64,000 nucleotides of DNA from Polynucleobacter difficilis (GCF_003065365.1 NZ_CP023276.1:682001-746000), one strand, 5' to 3'. Positions 25,883-35,020 are shown, counted from the stretch's first letter. Notes: generated by a model from the sequence alone, not told the origin. A program made the numbers and translations.

Positions 25883-26668
25883 ATGGACTTAGGTATTAAA
25901 GGAAAAACAGCGCTGGTCTTGGCATCGAGCCGTGGATTAGGTCAGGCCATGGCAGTGGCGCTCGCTCGTGAGGGTGTCAATGTTGCAGTGACAGGGCGTA
26001 ATCCAGAAGGGCTTGCGCAAACGGTGGCAATGATCGAAGCAGCCGGCGGTAAGGCGATGGCCCTGAATTGGGATCTATCCGACTTATCGGTCATCGATGC
26101 GCATGTTTCCAAGGTGGAAGCTGCGTTAGGACCGATTGATATTTTGATTAATAACACCGGCGGTCCAGCGCCAACCCCCGCAGCAGGGCAAGACCCACTC
26201 TTATGGGCAAAGAGCTTTAATGACATGGTGCTTTCACTCATTGCCATCACGGATCGCGTATTACCCGGCATGCGCCAGCGCGGTTGGGGCCGGATTATGA
26301 CGAGCACGACATCGGGTGCAATTGCCCCGATTAAAAACTTAGCAATCTCCAATACCCTGCGCGCATCCTTGCTGGCTTGGTCTAAGACCTTGGCTGCCGA
26401 AGTGGCGAGCGAGGGCATTACCGTCAATGTGATCATGCCAGGCCGGGTTGCAACCGACCGCTTGCGCCAATTGGATGAAGCGCGGGCCAAGCGTGAGAAT
26501 ATTCCATACGAGGCGGCGGTGGCTGCGAGCATTAAGTTAATACCAGCAGGACGCTATGGAGATCCAAAAGAGTATGGCGATACCGCTGCATTCTTAGCGA
26601 GTGCCAATGCCTCGTACATCACTGGTTCTGTCATTCGCGTGGATGGCGGACAGATTCAGGGGATTTGA
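25883..26668 (+). CDS. SDR-family protein with atypical active site
   Basis: A 261-residue short-chain dehydrogenase/reductase fold with a good ribosome site (AAGGAAGAG). The usual nucleotide motif TGxxxGxG reads LASSRGLG (13-20). NNTGGP replaces NNAG. The usual catalytic Tyr-x3-Lys is Ser156-x3-Arg160 (ISNTLR); Ser/Thr at 143-144 is retained. The C-terminal SYITGSVIRVDGG motif is normal. Automatic annotation would call it 3-oxoacyl-ACP reductase, but classical SDR catalysis is doubtful. A divergent SDR subgroup with this pattern exists, so it may bind nucleotide in another role. It precedes the FtsX-type permease gene. Confidence 0.8.
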   Translation: MDLGIKGKTALVLASSRGLGQAMAVALAREGVNVAVTGRNPEGLAQTVAMIEAAGGKAMALNWDLSDLSVIDAHVSKVEAALGPIDILINNTGGPAPTPAAGQDPLLWAKSFNDMVLSLIAITDRVLPGMRQRGWGRIMTSTTSGAIAPIKNLAISNTLRASLLAWSKTLAAEVASEGITVNVIMPGRVATDRLRQLDEARAKRENIPYEAAVAASIKLIPAGRYGDPKEYGDTAAFLASANASYITGSVIRVDGGQIQGI

Positions 26669-26675
26669 GCGAGTC

Positions 26676-29186
26676 GTGATTCAGCAGGCATGGAGGTGGT
26701 TTAGGCGAGACCTGCAGTCGCCCGAATTGCTGTGGCTTGGGATTGCACTCAGCCTTTCGGTTGCCGCTCTTTCCAGTGTCGGCTTTTTAGCCGACCGGAT
26801 GCAACGGGCGTTTGAGTTTGATGCGCGCCAACTGTTAGCAGCCGATTTATTGATTGCTGCCGATCAGCCCATTCCAGCCCGATTTATAGAGGCAGCTAAA
26901 GACCGCAAACTATCGATTGCGCAAACGGTGGTTTTCCCAAGCATGGCAACGGTAGGTGAGCGGGGGAAGTTATCGTCACTCAAATCCGTCAGTAGTGACT
27001 ACCCCTTGCGTGGGGAGCTGCAAATTAGCCGCAGTACAAATCCCCAGAACAAAGATAAAGTGAATAGCAGCAATGGCCCGGCACCCGGTAATGCCTGGGT
27101 TGATCCGGCCTTACTGGAAGTCTTGCAAGCCAAGATTGGCGATACCGTTGCATTAGGGCAGGCACGCCTGCGTATTGATGCTGTCTTGTTGCGTGAACTC
27201 GATCGCGGCGCGGCGTTTATGAACTTTGCCCCGCGGGTGATGATCGCTTTAGAGGATTTACCCAAGACGGAGTTGCTTGGCTTGGGGAGTCGAGTGACCT
27301 ATCGCTTGCTCGTTGCGGGATCCAATGCAGCCGTTGCCGATTATCAAAACTGGGTGGTGAATGCCATCGAGTCAGATCAGTTGCGCGGCATGCGTATTGA
27401 AACCCTGGAAACGGGTCAGCCGGTGATGCGCAAAACGCTCGATCGCGCTGAGCGTTTTTTATCCTTGATTGCATTGTTAACGGCCATGGTTTCTGCAGTC
27501 GCGATTGCGTTAGCAGCGCGCCGTTACGTGGTGCGCCAGGCCAACGTCTGCGCGGTGATGAAGTGCCTGGGCGCCACGCAGGGCACGATCCTGCGCCAGC
27601 AACTGAAAACACTAGCCTTGTTGGGTTTATTGGCCGCTGCATTTGGAATTGCAGTCGGTTGGCTGATTCAGTATGGGCTGATGTGGTTCTTGGGTAATTT
27701 ATTATTGGCCGATTTACCTCCGCCATCGCTGTGGCCAGTTCTATGGAGCGCGCTGCTCTCCTGGTTTTTATTGCTAGGCTTTGCAGGACCTCCGTTGCTT
27801 ACCTTGGTACAGATTTCACCGGTGCGTTTGGTTCGCCGTGAGTTGAGCGGAGTGCCGGTGGCGGCGCGCTGGGTTGCTTTATTGGGGCTCTTCAGTTTTG
27901 CTGTGTTGCTGCTGTGGGCGGCGCGTGACTGGAAGCTCGCTAGTTGGGTTGGTTTGAGTTTTGGTGGTGCGATTGCCGTATTCGCATTGCTATCCTTGAT
28001 CGCTCTGAAATTGTTGGCGCGCTCTTCTGTGAGCGGGATACTCAGCCGACTTGGATTTGCAGGCCGTTTTGCATTGCGTGCGCAGGCGCGTAGCCCCGCC
28101 TTTGCGGTGATGCAAATTACTGCATTAGCGATTGCCTTGATGGCTCTCTTAATCATTTTGCTCTTGCGACAGGATTTACTAAAAACCTGGCAAGGCAATG
28201 TGCCGGTCGATGCGCCGAACCGCTTTGTGATTAATATTCAGAATGATCAACGCGATGCCTTAACGCAAGACCTTGTAGCAGCCGGTCTTAGCAAGCCCGA
28301 TTTATATCCCATGGTGCGCGGCCGTTTAGTGGAAATCAATAACCGCGCAGTGATGCCGAGCGATTACAGCAAAGACAATGCGCGCCGTTTAGTGGATCGC
28401 GAGTTTAATTTGTCGTACACCATGGATTTGCCGGATGGCAATCAGGTGATTGCTGGTAACTGGTTTACACAAGATAAGCCGCAAATCTCCGTCGAGACTG
28501 GTATTGCCAAAACCTTGGGATTAAAACTGGGCGATCGATTGGCATTTGAGATTGCTGGCGAGACCGTCAGCGCTGAAATTACATCGTTACGTTCATTGGA
28601 GTGGGGCTCCATGCGCGTCAATTTCTTTGTGATCATGCCGCCAGTACTCTTGCAAGACTTGCCACAATCCTGGATTACCGCGTATTACCAGCCACCATCC
28701 ATCGAAGTACAGGACTTCCGCTTAACTCAGCGCTATCCAAACATTACCGTAGTGGATGTGGCGAACTCCTTGCAACAAATCCAAGATGTCTTGAATCGCT
28801 TGGGCGCTGCCTTGGGCCTCTTGTTCACATTCACGATTGCGGCGGCTATCTTGGTATTGTTTGCGGCGATTTCAGCAACGCAAGATGAGCGCTTTCGGGA
28901 TGCCGCGCTCCTTAAAGCAGTCGGCGCTTCGAGTCCTACGCTGGCTGCGATTGCCAGTATTGAATTGGCAATTGTCGGTGGCTTAGCCGGTCTCTTGGGT
29001 GGGTTTGCTGCTGCGATGGCCGCCTGGGCATTGGGGCATTTTGTACTTGAAATTGAATTCAATTCCTTTGCATCGTCAATCGCGATGGGAGTTGCGTTTG
29101 GACTAGTCGCTTGTGTGATTGCGGGCTACCAATTCCAGCGGAAGATCCAGCGGGCTACGGCAATTGATTGTTTGCGAGAAGCCTAA
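26676..29186 (+). CDS. FtsX-type ABC transporter permease, large
   Basis: About 836 residues from GTG 26676. An ATG at 26643 inside the SDR gene is also in frame and would give 847. There is an N-terminal membrane helix (ELLWLGIALSLSVAALSSVGF), a periplasmic domain, then an FtsX domain with about four helices (with VMKCLGATQGTILRQQ), a middle set of helices, a second periplasmic domain, and a final FtsX domain (with DAALLKAVGASSPTLA). This two-FtsX layout matches the YbbP/LolCE-like permeases. Its ATPase partner, normally a YbbA-like protein, is not adjacent. It may move lipids or lipoproteins, or release periplasmic substrates. Spacing to the SDR gene is seven bases. Confidence 0.82.
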   Translation: MIQQAWRWFRRDLQSPELLWLGIALSLSVAALSSVGFLADRMQRAFEFDARQLLAADLLIAADQPIPARFIEAAKDRKLSIAQTVVFPSMATVGERGKLSSLKSVSSDYPLRGELQISRSTNPQNKDKVNSSNGPAPGNAWVDPALLEVLQAKIGDTVALGQARLRIDAVLLRELDRGAAFMNFAPRVMIALEDLPKTELLGLGSRVTYRLLVAGSNAAVADYQNWVVNAIESDQLRGMRIETLETGQPVMRKTLDRAERFLSLIALLTAMVSAVAIALAARRYVVRQANVCAVMKCLGATQGTILRQQLKTLALLGLLAAAFGIAVGWLIQYGLMWFLGNLLLADLPPPSLWPVLWSALLSWFLLLGFAGPPLLTLVQISPVRLVRRELSGVPVAARWVALLGLFSFAVLLLWAARDWKLASWVGLSFGGAIAVFALLSLIALKLLARSSVSGILSRLGFAGRFALRAQARSPAFAVMQITALAIALMALLIILLLRQDLLKTWQGNVPVDAPNRFVINIQNDQRDALTQDLVAAGLSKPDLYPMVRGRLVEINNRAVMPSDYSKDNARRLVDREFNLSYTMDLPDGNQVIAGNWFTQDKPQISVETGIAKTLGLKLGDRLAFEIAGETVSAEITSLRSLEWGSMRVNFFVIMPPVLLQDLPQSWITAYYQPPSIEVQDFRLTQRYPNITVVDVANSLQQIQDVLNRLGAALGLLFTFTIAAAILVLFAAISATQDERFRDAALLKAVGASSPTLAAIASIELAIVGGLAGLLGGFAAAMAAWALGHFVLEIEFNSFASSIAMGVAFGLVACVIAGYQFQRKIQRATAIDCLREA

Positions 29187-29205
29187 GTCACTTAGCGAAG
29201 TAGTT

Positions 29206-29763
29206 TTACTTTCGCTTTTCCATTTTGGGCAGCTGGATTAATTTTGTTTTGCCCAGTCGATCGGGAATGCTTTGGCGGTGACGCGGATCCAAGTAAATGG
29301 AGAGCGGCCACAGAAATAGCGATACCGCAAACAGTAAGCTGATGATTCCCCACTTTTGCAGTTCTGCACTGGCCTGAATCAAAATACAAGGTACAAGCCA
29401 TAGCGAGCCGTAAACGTAGCGCCATAAGGCTTGCCTGCGGGTGAGGCGGGCGCCGGAGACGTTCACCAATTTCACACGCCAGGTTTGCATCGCTAATGTT
29501 TGGCCGGTATGTGTCCAGTACCAAACAAAATAAAGGGCCAGCACGGCGTATAAATAGAAAAACGTTAACCAACTGGGAAGCGATACACCAAAAATAATGC
29601 CCAGTACGAGGTTGGGTAATAAGAAGAGCAGGGCAATCACGCCCAATAAGATCAGTTGCTCATAGAGAATGCAGAAGACCCGCTTCCAAAATCCGGGTGA
29701 GGGTAATGCAGTGAGTGGGGTGTCAACGGAACTGCTAGCACTGTTCAAAGGGGCCTGGCTCAT
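29206..29763 (-). CDS. RDD-family membrane protein
   Basis: A 185-residue inner-membrane protein with about four hydrophobic segments. TLAMQTWRVKLVNVSG and the neighbouring TRRQALWRY are typical of the RDD domain. Function is unknown; some RDD proteins have been linked to ion exchange. It is the last gene of the sigma-factor operon and overlaps the DUF3106 gene by four bases. Confidence 0.82.
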   Translation of the reverse strand: MSQAPLNSASSSVDTPLTALPSPGFWKRVFCILYEQLILLGVIALLFLLPNLVLGIIFGVSLPSWLTFFYLYAVLALYFVWYWTHTGQTLAMQTWRVKLVNVSGARLTRRQALWRYVYGSLWLVPCILIQASAELQKWGIISLLFAVSLFLWPLSIYLDPRHRQSIPDRLGKTKLIQLPKMEKRK

Positions 29764-30359
29764 GCGCCTTCATCTTCGTTGGGCGCAGCAGCGGGCGTTA
29801 TAACGGGCAAGACGTTGGGGCGGTTTTGCAGCGTGGGCGAGCTAGCCGCGGTCGGCTTTTTCTTATTGTCTTCCTTGGCCGCCAATTTTTTCTTATCTTC
29901 CGGACTGAGTTGCTGGTAGGCCTGCCATGCGGAGGCCTTTTCTTCCGCAGGGAAGCGCAAGCTGCTGAGGTAATTGTCGCGCGCGATGCGGCGATCTTTT
30001 TGCGAGAGTTTGGCCCACTCGTTCATACGCGATTGCAAGCGTTCCTGATCGGCCCGTTTCATCTTGGGGTAAAGATTGGCAACCTGAATCCATTTTTGCC
30101 GACGTTCTTTGGACAGGTAGCTCCAATCTTCTTCGAGTGGCGCCAAGATCTTTTGTTGTACTGCGCTTAAGTCATCCCAATTGCCGCTGTGCTTTGGGGC
30201 GCTGGCTGCGGCCGGCTGTTTGGTTTGAGCCGCTACTTGATTCACGGGACCAATAGCCAGAAGGCTAAACACCAGTAGAAGCGCCCCCAGACTCCAGCCG
30301 TATGCAACTCGCTTTGCAGCAAGCGCAGATGGACTGTTTGGGAAGAGCGTGGATGGCAT
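29760..30359 (-). CDS. DUF3106-domain protein, exported or membrane-anchored
   Basis: A 199-residue protein with a hydrophobic segment near residues 24-44 (signal or anchor), a low-complexity Ala/Pro linker, and a DUF3106 domain (about 60-160). This domain is full of short repeats such as LSAVQQKIL, LSKERRQKWI, LSQKDRRIA and LSPEDKKKL, resembling heavy-metal-sensing periplasmic helical repeats in outline. The C-terminus is Lys/Pro-rich. No function is known. It sits in the conserved sigma/DUF3619/DUF3106/RDD set and overlaps the RDD gene by four bases. Confidence 0.8.
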   Translation of the reverse strand: MPSTLFPNSPSALAAKRVAYGWSLGALLLVFSLLAIGPVNQVAAQTKQPAAASAPKHSGNWDDLSAVQQKILAPLEEDWSYLSKERRQKWIQVANLYPKMKRADQERLQSRMNEWAKLSQKDRRIARDNYLSSLRFPAEEKASAWQAYQQLSPEDKKKLAAKEDNKKKPTAASSPTLQNRPNVLPVITPAAAPNEDEGA

Positions 30360-30381
30360 GGCGCTGTGTTTCTTGCCTCAG

Positions 30382-30867
30382 TTAGGATGGATCGACTGGA
30401 GCATCAGTCTTCTCGGAGTTGCCGGTCTCCAGCTCGCGCTTGGCGTGGCTGCTGAGTTTTAAGAACGCCAGAAAGCCACTGTCCATATAAGCGTCTGGCG
30501 GGACGTCATCCGATAGAAGGGCAATGTCCACCGCAGCAATGTCGTTGATGCGCGCGTCTTGCTGCCACTCGGAAATCGCCAATAAGCCGAAGGCCAGGAC
30601 AATGAAGGGCGCAAACCAGCTTAAACGACTCCATTGGGAGGAGGGCTGGCTGCTATTGCCACCCTGATTTAAGGCCAATTGGGGGCGCAATACCTGCTGC
30701 AATTGCGGCAGGTATTCTGGCTTGCGCGCTGCCATAGCGGCAAGGCGTGCGAGATACAGGCGATCGGTCACGCGGCTGGGTAATTGCGCTATTGAACCGT
30801 CGAGGCATTCACGCACGGCGCTGCCAATTCGATCTAGCTCAAATTGGGGGTCTTGGTCGCGGTTCAT
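30382..30867 (-). CDS. DUF3619-domain protein, possible anti-sigma factor
   Basis: A 161-residue protein with a cytoplasmic N-terminal region of about 80 residues (LDGSIAQLPSRVTDRLYLAR), one membrane helix (about 85-105, WFAPFIVLAFGLLAIS), and a C-terminal periplasmic part that ends FLKLSSHAKRELETG. The start overlaps the sigma-factor stop by four bases. Topology and gene position match membrane anti-sigma factors, but no zinc-binding or other anti-sigma motif is seen. The role is inferred from context only. Confidence 0.75.
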   Translation of the reverse strand: MNRDQDPQFELDRIGSAVRECLDGSIAQLPSRVTDRLYLARLAAMAARKPEYLPQLQQVLRPQLALNQGGNSSQPSSQWSRLSWFAPFIVLAFGLLAISEWQQDARINDIAAVDIALLSDDVPPDAYMDSGFLAFLKLSSHAKRELETGNSEKTDAPVDPS

Positions 30868-31433
30868 AATGAAATTCCTTTTATTTTCAATGCATTAGCT
30901 AAAGTTTGTGTTGCTCTGGAACAATGGGTTTTGACGCTTCCCTCACTGCAACCCATAATTTGGGCAGTTTCCGCAATGCTTAGCTCATCCCAATAACGCA
31001 TCAAGAAGGCTTCTCGTTGACGCGCTGGTAATTTTGCTATTTCAGCCTCTAGACTACGCAAAAGCTGGCTTTGCTCCAACTTTTGGGCACCATCTTGGTG
31101 AATTTGGCTGTCATCGGCCGCTTGGAGCTGCTCTAAGGGGTCGTAATCATCGGATTCATCCGATTTTTTGCCCATATTGGAGAAAAGGGTAACCCAGGCA
31201 TTCCGCACCTTTTGGCGCCTAAACCAGTCATGGATGCGGTTTTGAAGGATGCGGGTAAAGAGCAGGGGCAGTTCTGTGCTAGGTTTATCCCCGTATTTTT
31301 CGGCCAGCTTGATCATGGCGTCCTGAACGATGTCCAATGCCGCGTCCTCATCCCGCACAGCGTAAACAGCCTGTTTGAATGCGCGTTTTTCAACGCTACT
31401 GAGAAAATCAGCGAGTTCGGGGGCAGATGCCAT
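30864..31433 (-). CDS. RNA polymerase sigma-70 factor, ECF-like
   Basis: A 189-residue sigma factor with region 2 (about 15-75, with DIVQDAMIKLAEKY and LQNRIHDWFRRQK) and region 4 (about 130-180, with LPARQREAFLMRYWDELS and GCSEGSVKTHCSRA). There is no region 3, as in ECF sigma factors. It is the first gene of a four-gene operon that probably encodes its regulator (DUF3619) and two envelope proteins. It is divergent from ilvB across 196 bases. The regulon is unknown. Confidence 0.85.
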   Translation of the reverse strand: MASAPELADFLSSVEKRAFKQAVYAVRDEDAALDIVQDAMIKLAEKYGDKPSTELPLLFTRILQNRIHDWFRRQKVRNAWVTLFSNMGKKSDESDDYDPLEQLQAADDSQIHQDGAQKLEQSQLLRSLEAEIAKLPARQREAFLMRYWDELSIAETAQIMGCSEGSVKTHCSRATQTLANALKIKGISL

Positions 31434-31488
31434 GCAAAAACTGGAAGGCCTTGTGTAGGAAGAATGCCTCTATTTTAGGGTATTGCTT

Positions 31489-31494
31489 TATAAT
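31489..31494 (+). promoter_or_regulatory. Probable -10 box for ilvB
   Basis: An exact TATAAT in the sigma-ilvB divergent spacer, about 135 bases before the ilvB ATG. The -35 at the right distance is weak. It would give a leader of about 130 bases in which I find no leader peptide or terminator. Confidence 0.4.
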
Positions 31495-31629
31495 TGAAGG
31501 TTCACCGATTAGAGGGCCGTCCAAGAAGCGGTTTTTTATTCAGTTCAAGCGCCGTTCGAACTCGGGCCACAAGCACGGGACAGAGCAGCCTAAACAATTT
31601 TTTGCCGAAAATTGCAAAGGACCTTACCA

Positions 31630-33408
31630 ATGAATACCAGCAGCGCCGAATCTTTAGCCTCCAAGGCTGATTCCACCCCAATTCCTACCAAAACCGGACC
31701 TGAAATGATTGGTGCCGAGATGCTCGTCCATGCCCTGCATGCCGAAGGCGTCGAGTTTGTCTGGGGATACCCCGGTGGAGCCGTTCTGTTCATCTACGAT
31801 GAAATCTACAAGCAAGACAAGTTTGAGCACATATTGGTGCGCCACGAGCAAGCGGCCGTTCACGCTGCCGATGGTTATGCCCGTGCTACAGGCAAAGTAG
31901 GGGTTGCATTAGTGACCTCCGGTCCTGGTGTTACCAATGCCGTCACTGGAATTGCTACTGCCTATACCGACTCCATTCCGATGGTCATCATTACCGGTAA
32001 CGTGCCTACCTATGCGATTGGTGAGGACGCGTTCCAAGAAGCCGATACGGTTGGCATTACGCGACCCATCGTCAAACACAATTTTTTGGTGAAAGACATT
32101 AATGATTTAGCGCTCACGCTAAAGAAAGCCTTTCACATTGCTCAGACCGGAAGACCTGGCCCCGTGCTGGTCGATATTCCGAAAGACATTTCAGCAACCA
32201 AGGGTCAGTTTATTTACCCTGAAGAGCTGACCATGCGTTCCTACAACCCCGTTTTGCGCGGCCACAGCGGCCAGATTCGCAAAGCGGTTTCCTTGTTGCA
32301 GGAAGCAGAGCGTCCCTTCATTTATACCGGTGGTGGCGTTATTCTGTCCGATGCAGCGCCTGAGCTCAAAGCATTTGCTGATGCTCTGGGTTACCCAGTA
32401 ACCAATACCTTAATGGGTTTGGGCGGTTTCCCAGGAACCAGCCCCCAGTTTGTGGGCATGTTGGGTATGCACGGCACCTACGAAGCCAATATGGCCATGC
32501 AGCATTCAGACGTATTGATCGCCATTGGCGCGCGTTTTGATGACCGCGTGATTGGTAATACGCAGCACTTTGCGAGCCACCCACGCAAGATCATTCACAT
32601 TGATATTGATCCATCCGTGATTGCTAAGCGCGTTAAGGTCGATGTGCCCATCGTTGGTAATTTGAAGGAAGTGTTGGTCGAGATGACCAGCCAAATTAAA
32701 GCAGCGGGCCCACTCAAGAATGGCGCTCACCTTGCGAAGTGGTGGGATCAGATTAACGAGTGGCGCAAGAAAGACTGCTTGAAATACGACCGTGATTCAC
32801 AGATCGTGAAGCCCCAGTACGTAGTAGAAAAGTTATGGGAACTCACGGGCGGCGATGCTTTTATTTGCTCTGACGTCGGCCAGCATCAAATGTGGGCAGC
32901 GCAGTTTTACAAGTTCAATAAGCCCCGTCGCTGGATTAATTCAGGTGGTCTTGGCACTATGGGTGTTGGTTTGCCTTATGCCATGGGCATTAAAAAAGCC
33001 TTCCCAGACGAAGATGTATTCACGATCACGGGCGAAGGCTCGATTCAGATGTGCATTCAAGAACTGTCGACCTGCAAGCAATACAACACGCCTGTCAAAA
33101 TTGTGTCGCTCAACAACCGTTACTTAGGTATGGTGCGTCAGTGGCAAGAGCTGACCTACAACCGCCGCTATTCCAGCTCGTATATGGATTCTTTGCCTGA
33201 CTTTGTGAAGTTGGCAGAGGCCTTTGGTCACGTCGGTATGCGGATTGAAACCAAGGCGGACGTTGAGCCAGCCCTCAAGGAGGCGATTCGCTTGAAAGAT
33301 CGCACGGTCTTCATGGATTTCCAAACCGATCCAGAAGAAAACGTGTGGCCCATGGTGCAAGCCGGTAAGGGTATTACTGAAATGCTCTTGGGTAGTGAGG
33401 ATCTGTAA
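31630..33408 (+). CDS. ilvB: Acetolactate synthase, large subunit
   Basis: ThDP-dependent enzyme joining pyruvate to pyruvate or 2-oxobutyrate, the first common step of valine, leucine and isoleucine synthesis. From ATG 31630 (AAAGGA nine bases upstream) it has 592 residues. The catalytic Glu is Glu73 in RHEQAAVHAA. The ThDP-metal motif reads GEGSIQM, then LNN, with Glu in place of the usual GDG aspartate. A longer TTG start at 31612 is less likely. The stop overlaps the ilvN start by one base, which coordinates the two subunits. Confidence 0.95.
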   Translation: MNTSSAESLASKADSTPIPTKTGPEMIGAEMLVHALHAEGVEFVWGYPGGAVLFIYDEIYKQDKFEHILVRHEQAAVHAADGYARATGKVGVALVTSGPGVTNAVTGIATAYTDSIPMVIITGNVPTYAIGEDAFQEADTVGITRPIVKHNFLVKDINDLALTLKKAFHIAQTGRPGPVLVDIPKDISATKGQFIYPEELTMRSYNPVLRGHSGQIRKAVSLLQEAERPFIYTGGGVILSDAAPELKAFADALGYPVTNTLMGLGGFPGTSPQFVGMLGMHGTYEANMAMQHSDVLIAIGARFDDRVIGNTQHFASHPRKIIHIDIDPSVIAKRVKVDVPIVGNLKEVLVEMTSQIKAAGPLKNGAHLAKWWDQINEWRKKDCLKYDRDSQIVKPQYVVEKLWELTGGDAFICSDVGQHQMWAAQFYKFNKPRRWINSGGLGTMGVGLPYAMGIKKAFPDEDVFTITGEGSIQMCIQELSTCKQYNTPVKIVSLNNRYLGMVRQWQELTYNRRYSSSYMDSLPDFVKLAEAFGHVGMRIETKADVEPALKEAIRLKDRTVFMDFQTDPEENVWPMVQAGKGITEMLLGSEDL

Positions 33409-33899
33409 TGCGCCACATTATTTCGGTATTACTTGAGAATGAGCCGGGCGCGTTGTCGCGTGTGGTTGGTCTATTCTCGGCGCGTGGTTACAACATTGAA
33501 ACCTTGAGTGTTGCGCCGACAGAGGATCCATCCTTATCGCGCATGACGATCGTGACGATTGGTTCCGAGGATGTGATTGAGCAAATCACTAAGCACCTCA
33601 ATCGTTTGGTTGAAGTCGTGAAAGTATTTGATTTAACCGAAGGTTCGCACATTGAGCGCGAACTGATGTTGATCAAAGTGCGCGCAGTAGGTAAAGAGCG
33701 TGAAGAGCTCAAGCGCACCACCGACATCTTCCGCGGCCGCATCATTGATGTTACGGACAAAAGCTACACCATTGAACTGACTGGTGATGGCTCCAAGCTC
33801 GATGCCTTCATTGATTCAATTGACCGCGCTTCCATTTTAGAAACCGTACGTTCTGGTGGCTCAGGCATTGGCCGCGGCGAACGGATTTTGAAAGTCTAA
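33408..33899 (+). CDS. ilvN: Acetolactate synthase, small regulatory subunit
   Basis: A 163-residue regulatory subunit with an N-terminal ACT domain (VLLENEPGALSRVVGLFSAR and GYNIETLSV) that binds valine for feedback control, and a C-terminal domain (about 85-160) that activates the large subunit. The length matches IlvH/IlvN of the long form. It overlaps ilvB by one base and is followed after 75 bases by ilvC. Confidence 0.96.
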   Translation: MRHIISVLLENEPGALSRVVGLFSARGYNIETLSVAPTEDPSLSRMTIVTIGSEDVIEQITKHLNRLVEVVKVFDLTEGSHIERELMLIKVRAVGKEREELKRTTDIFRGRIIDVTDKSYTIELTGDGSKLDAFIDSIDRASILETVRSGGSGIGRGERILKV

Positions 33900-33974
33900 T
33901 TTGCTTCACTCGGAATGTACGCATAAACCCATTTGTTTAACCTATTTATTACGATTCAAAGATAAGGAAATAGC

Positions 33975-34991
33975 ATGAAAGTTTTTTACGATAAAGACGC
34001 GGATTTATCCCTGATTAAAGGCAAGAAAGTCACCATCATTGGCTATGGTTCACAGGGTCACGCGCATGCATTGAACTTAAACGATTCAGGCGTCAAAGTA
34101 ACGGTTGGTTTGCGCAAAGATGGCGCCTCGTGGAAAAAAGCAGCCAATGCTGGCTTGACTGTGAAGGAAGTAGCCGAGGCGGTAAAAGATGCTGACATCG
34201 TCATGATGCTTTTGCCTGATGAGCAAATTGCTGAGGTTTATAAGAATGAAGTGCATGGCAATATCAAGCAGGGCGCGGCCCTGGCATTTGCCCATGGCTT
34301 TAACGTGCATTACGGCCAAGTTCAGCCCCGTGCTGATTTGGATGTAATCATGATTGCTCCTAAGGCGCCAGGCCACACTGTGCGTGGTACCTATAGCCAA
34401 GGTGGCGGCGTTCCCCACTTGATCGCGGTTTACCAAGACAAATCCGGTTCGGCTCGTGATCTCGCTTTGTCCTATGCAACAGCCAACGGCGGCGGTCGTG
34501 CCGGCATCATCGAAACCAATTTCCGCGAAGAAACCGAAACCGATTTATTCGGTGAGCAGGCTGTACTCTGCGGCGGTACTGTCGAACTCATTAAGGCCGG
34601 TTACGAGACCTTGGTTGAAGCCGGTTACGCGCCAGAGATGGCTTACTTCGAGTGCTTGCATGAGCTCAAGTTAATTGTGGATTTGATCTACGAGGGCGGT
34701 ATTGCCAATATGAATTACTCGATTTCAAACAATGCAGAGTACGGTGAGTACGTTACTGGTCCGCGCATTGTGACGGAAGACACCAAGAACGCGATGCGTC
34801 AGTGCCTCAAAGACATTCAGACTGGCGAATACGCAAAGAGCTTCATTCTCGAGAACAAGGCTGGCGCGCCAACCTTAATCTCCCGTCGTCGCTTGAATTC
34901 AGAGCACCAAATTGAAATCGTCGGCGAGAAACTGCGCGCGATGATGCCTTGGATTGCAAAGAACAAGTTAGTCGATCAGTCGAAGAACTAA
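33975..34991 (+). CDS. ilvC: Ketol-acid reductoisomerase (NADP+)
   Basis: Second step of branched-chain amino acid synthesis: isomerises and reduces acetolactate. At 338 residues this is a class I enzyme. The nucleotide motif is IIGYGSQGHAHALNL (23-28 for the glycines). Metal- and substrate-binding regions DLFGEQAVLCGG and the C-terminal EYGEYVTGPRI are typical. AAGGAAA lies eight bases before the ATG. It has its own 75-base spacer, but no promoter is obvious there. Confidence 0.97.
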   Translation: MKVFYDKDADLSLIKGKKVTIIGYGSQGHAHALNLNDSGVKVTVGLRKDGASWKKAANAGLTVKEVAEAVKDADIVMMLLPDEQIAEVYKNEVHGNIKQGAALAFAHGFNVHYGQVQPRADLDVIMIAPKAPGHTVRGTYSQGGGVPHLIAVYQDKSGSARDLALSYATANGGGRAGIIETNFREETETDLFGEQAVLCGGTVELIKAGYETLVEAGYAPEMAYFECLHELKLIVDLIYEGGIANMNYSISNNAEYGEYVTGPRIVTEDTKNAMRQCLKDIQTGEYAKSFILENKAGAPTLISRRRLNSEHQIEIVGEKLRAMMPWIAKNKLVDQSKN

Positions 34992-35020
34992 ATAATCATT
35001 CAAAAAGGCGCAAAGCACCC

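Noticed and set aside
27217..28198. Minus-strand frames inside the FtsX-type permease gene
   Set aside because: Basic, low-complexity products typical of the complement of membrane-protein genes.
31434..31629. Leader-peptide attenuator before ilvB
   Set aside because: No ATG-led frame with Ile, Val or Leu runs and no terminator hairpin was found there.
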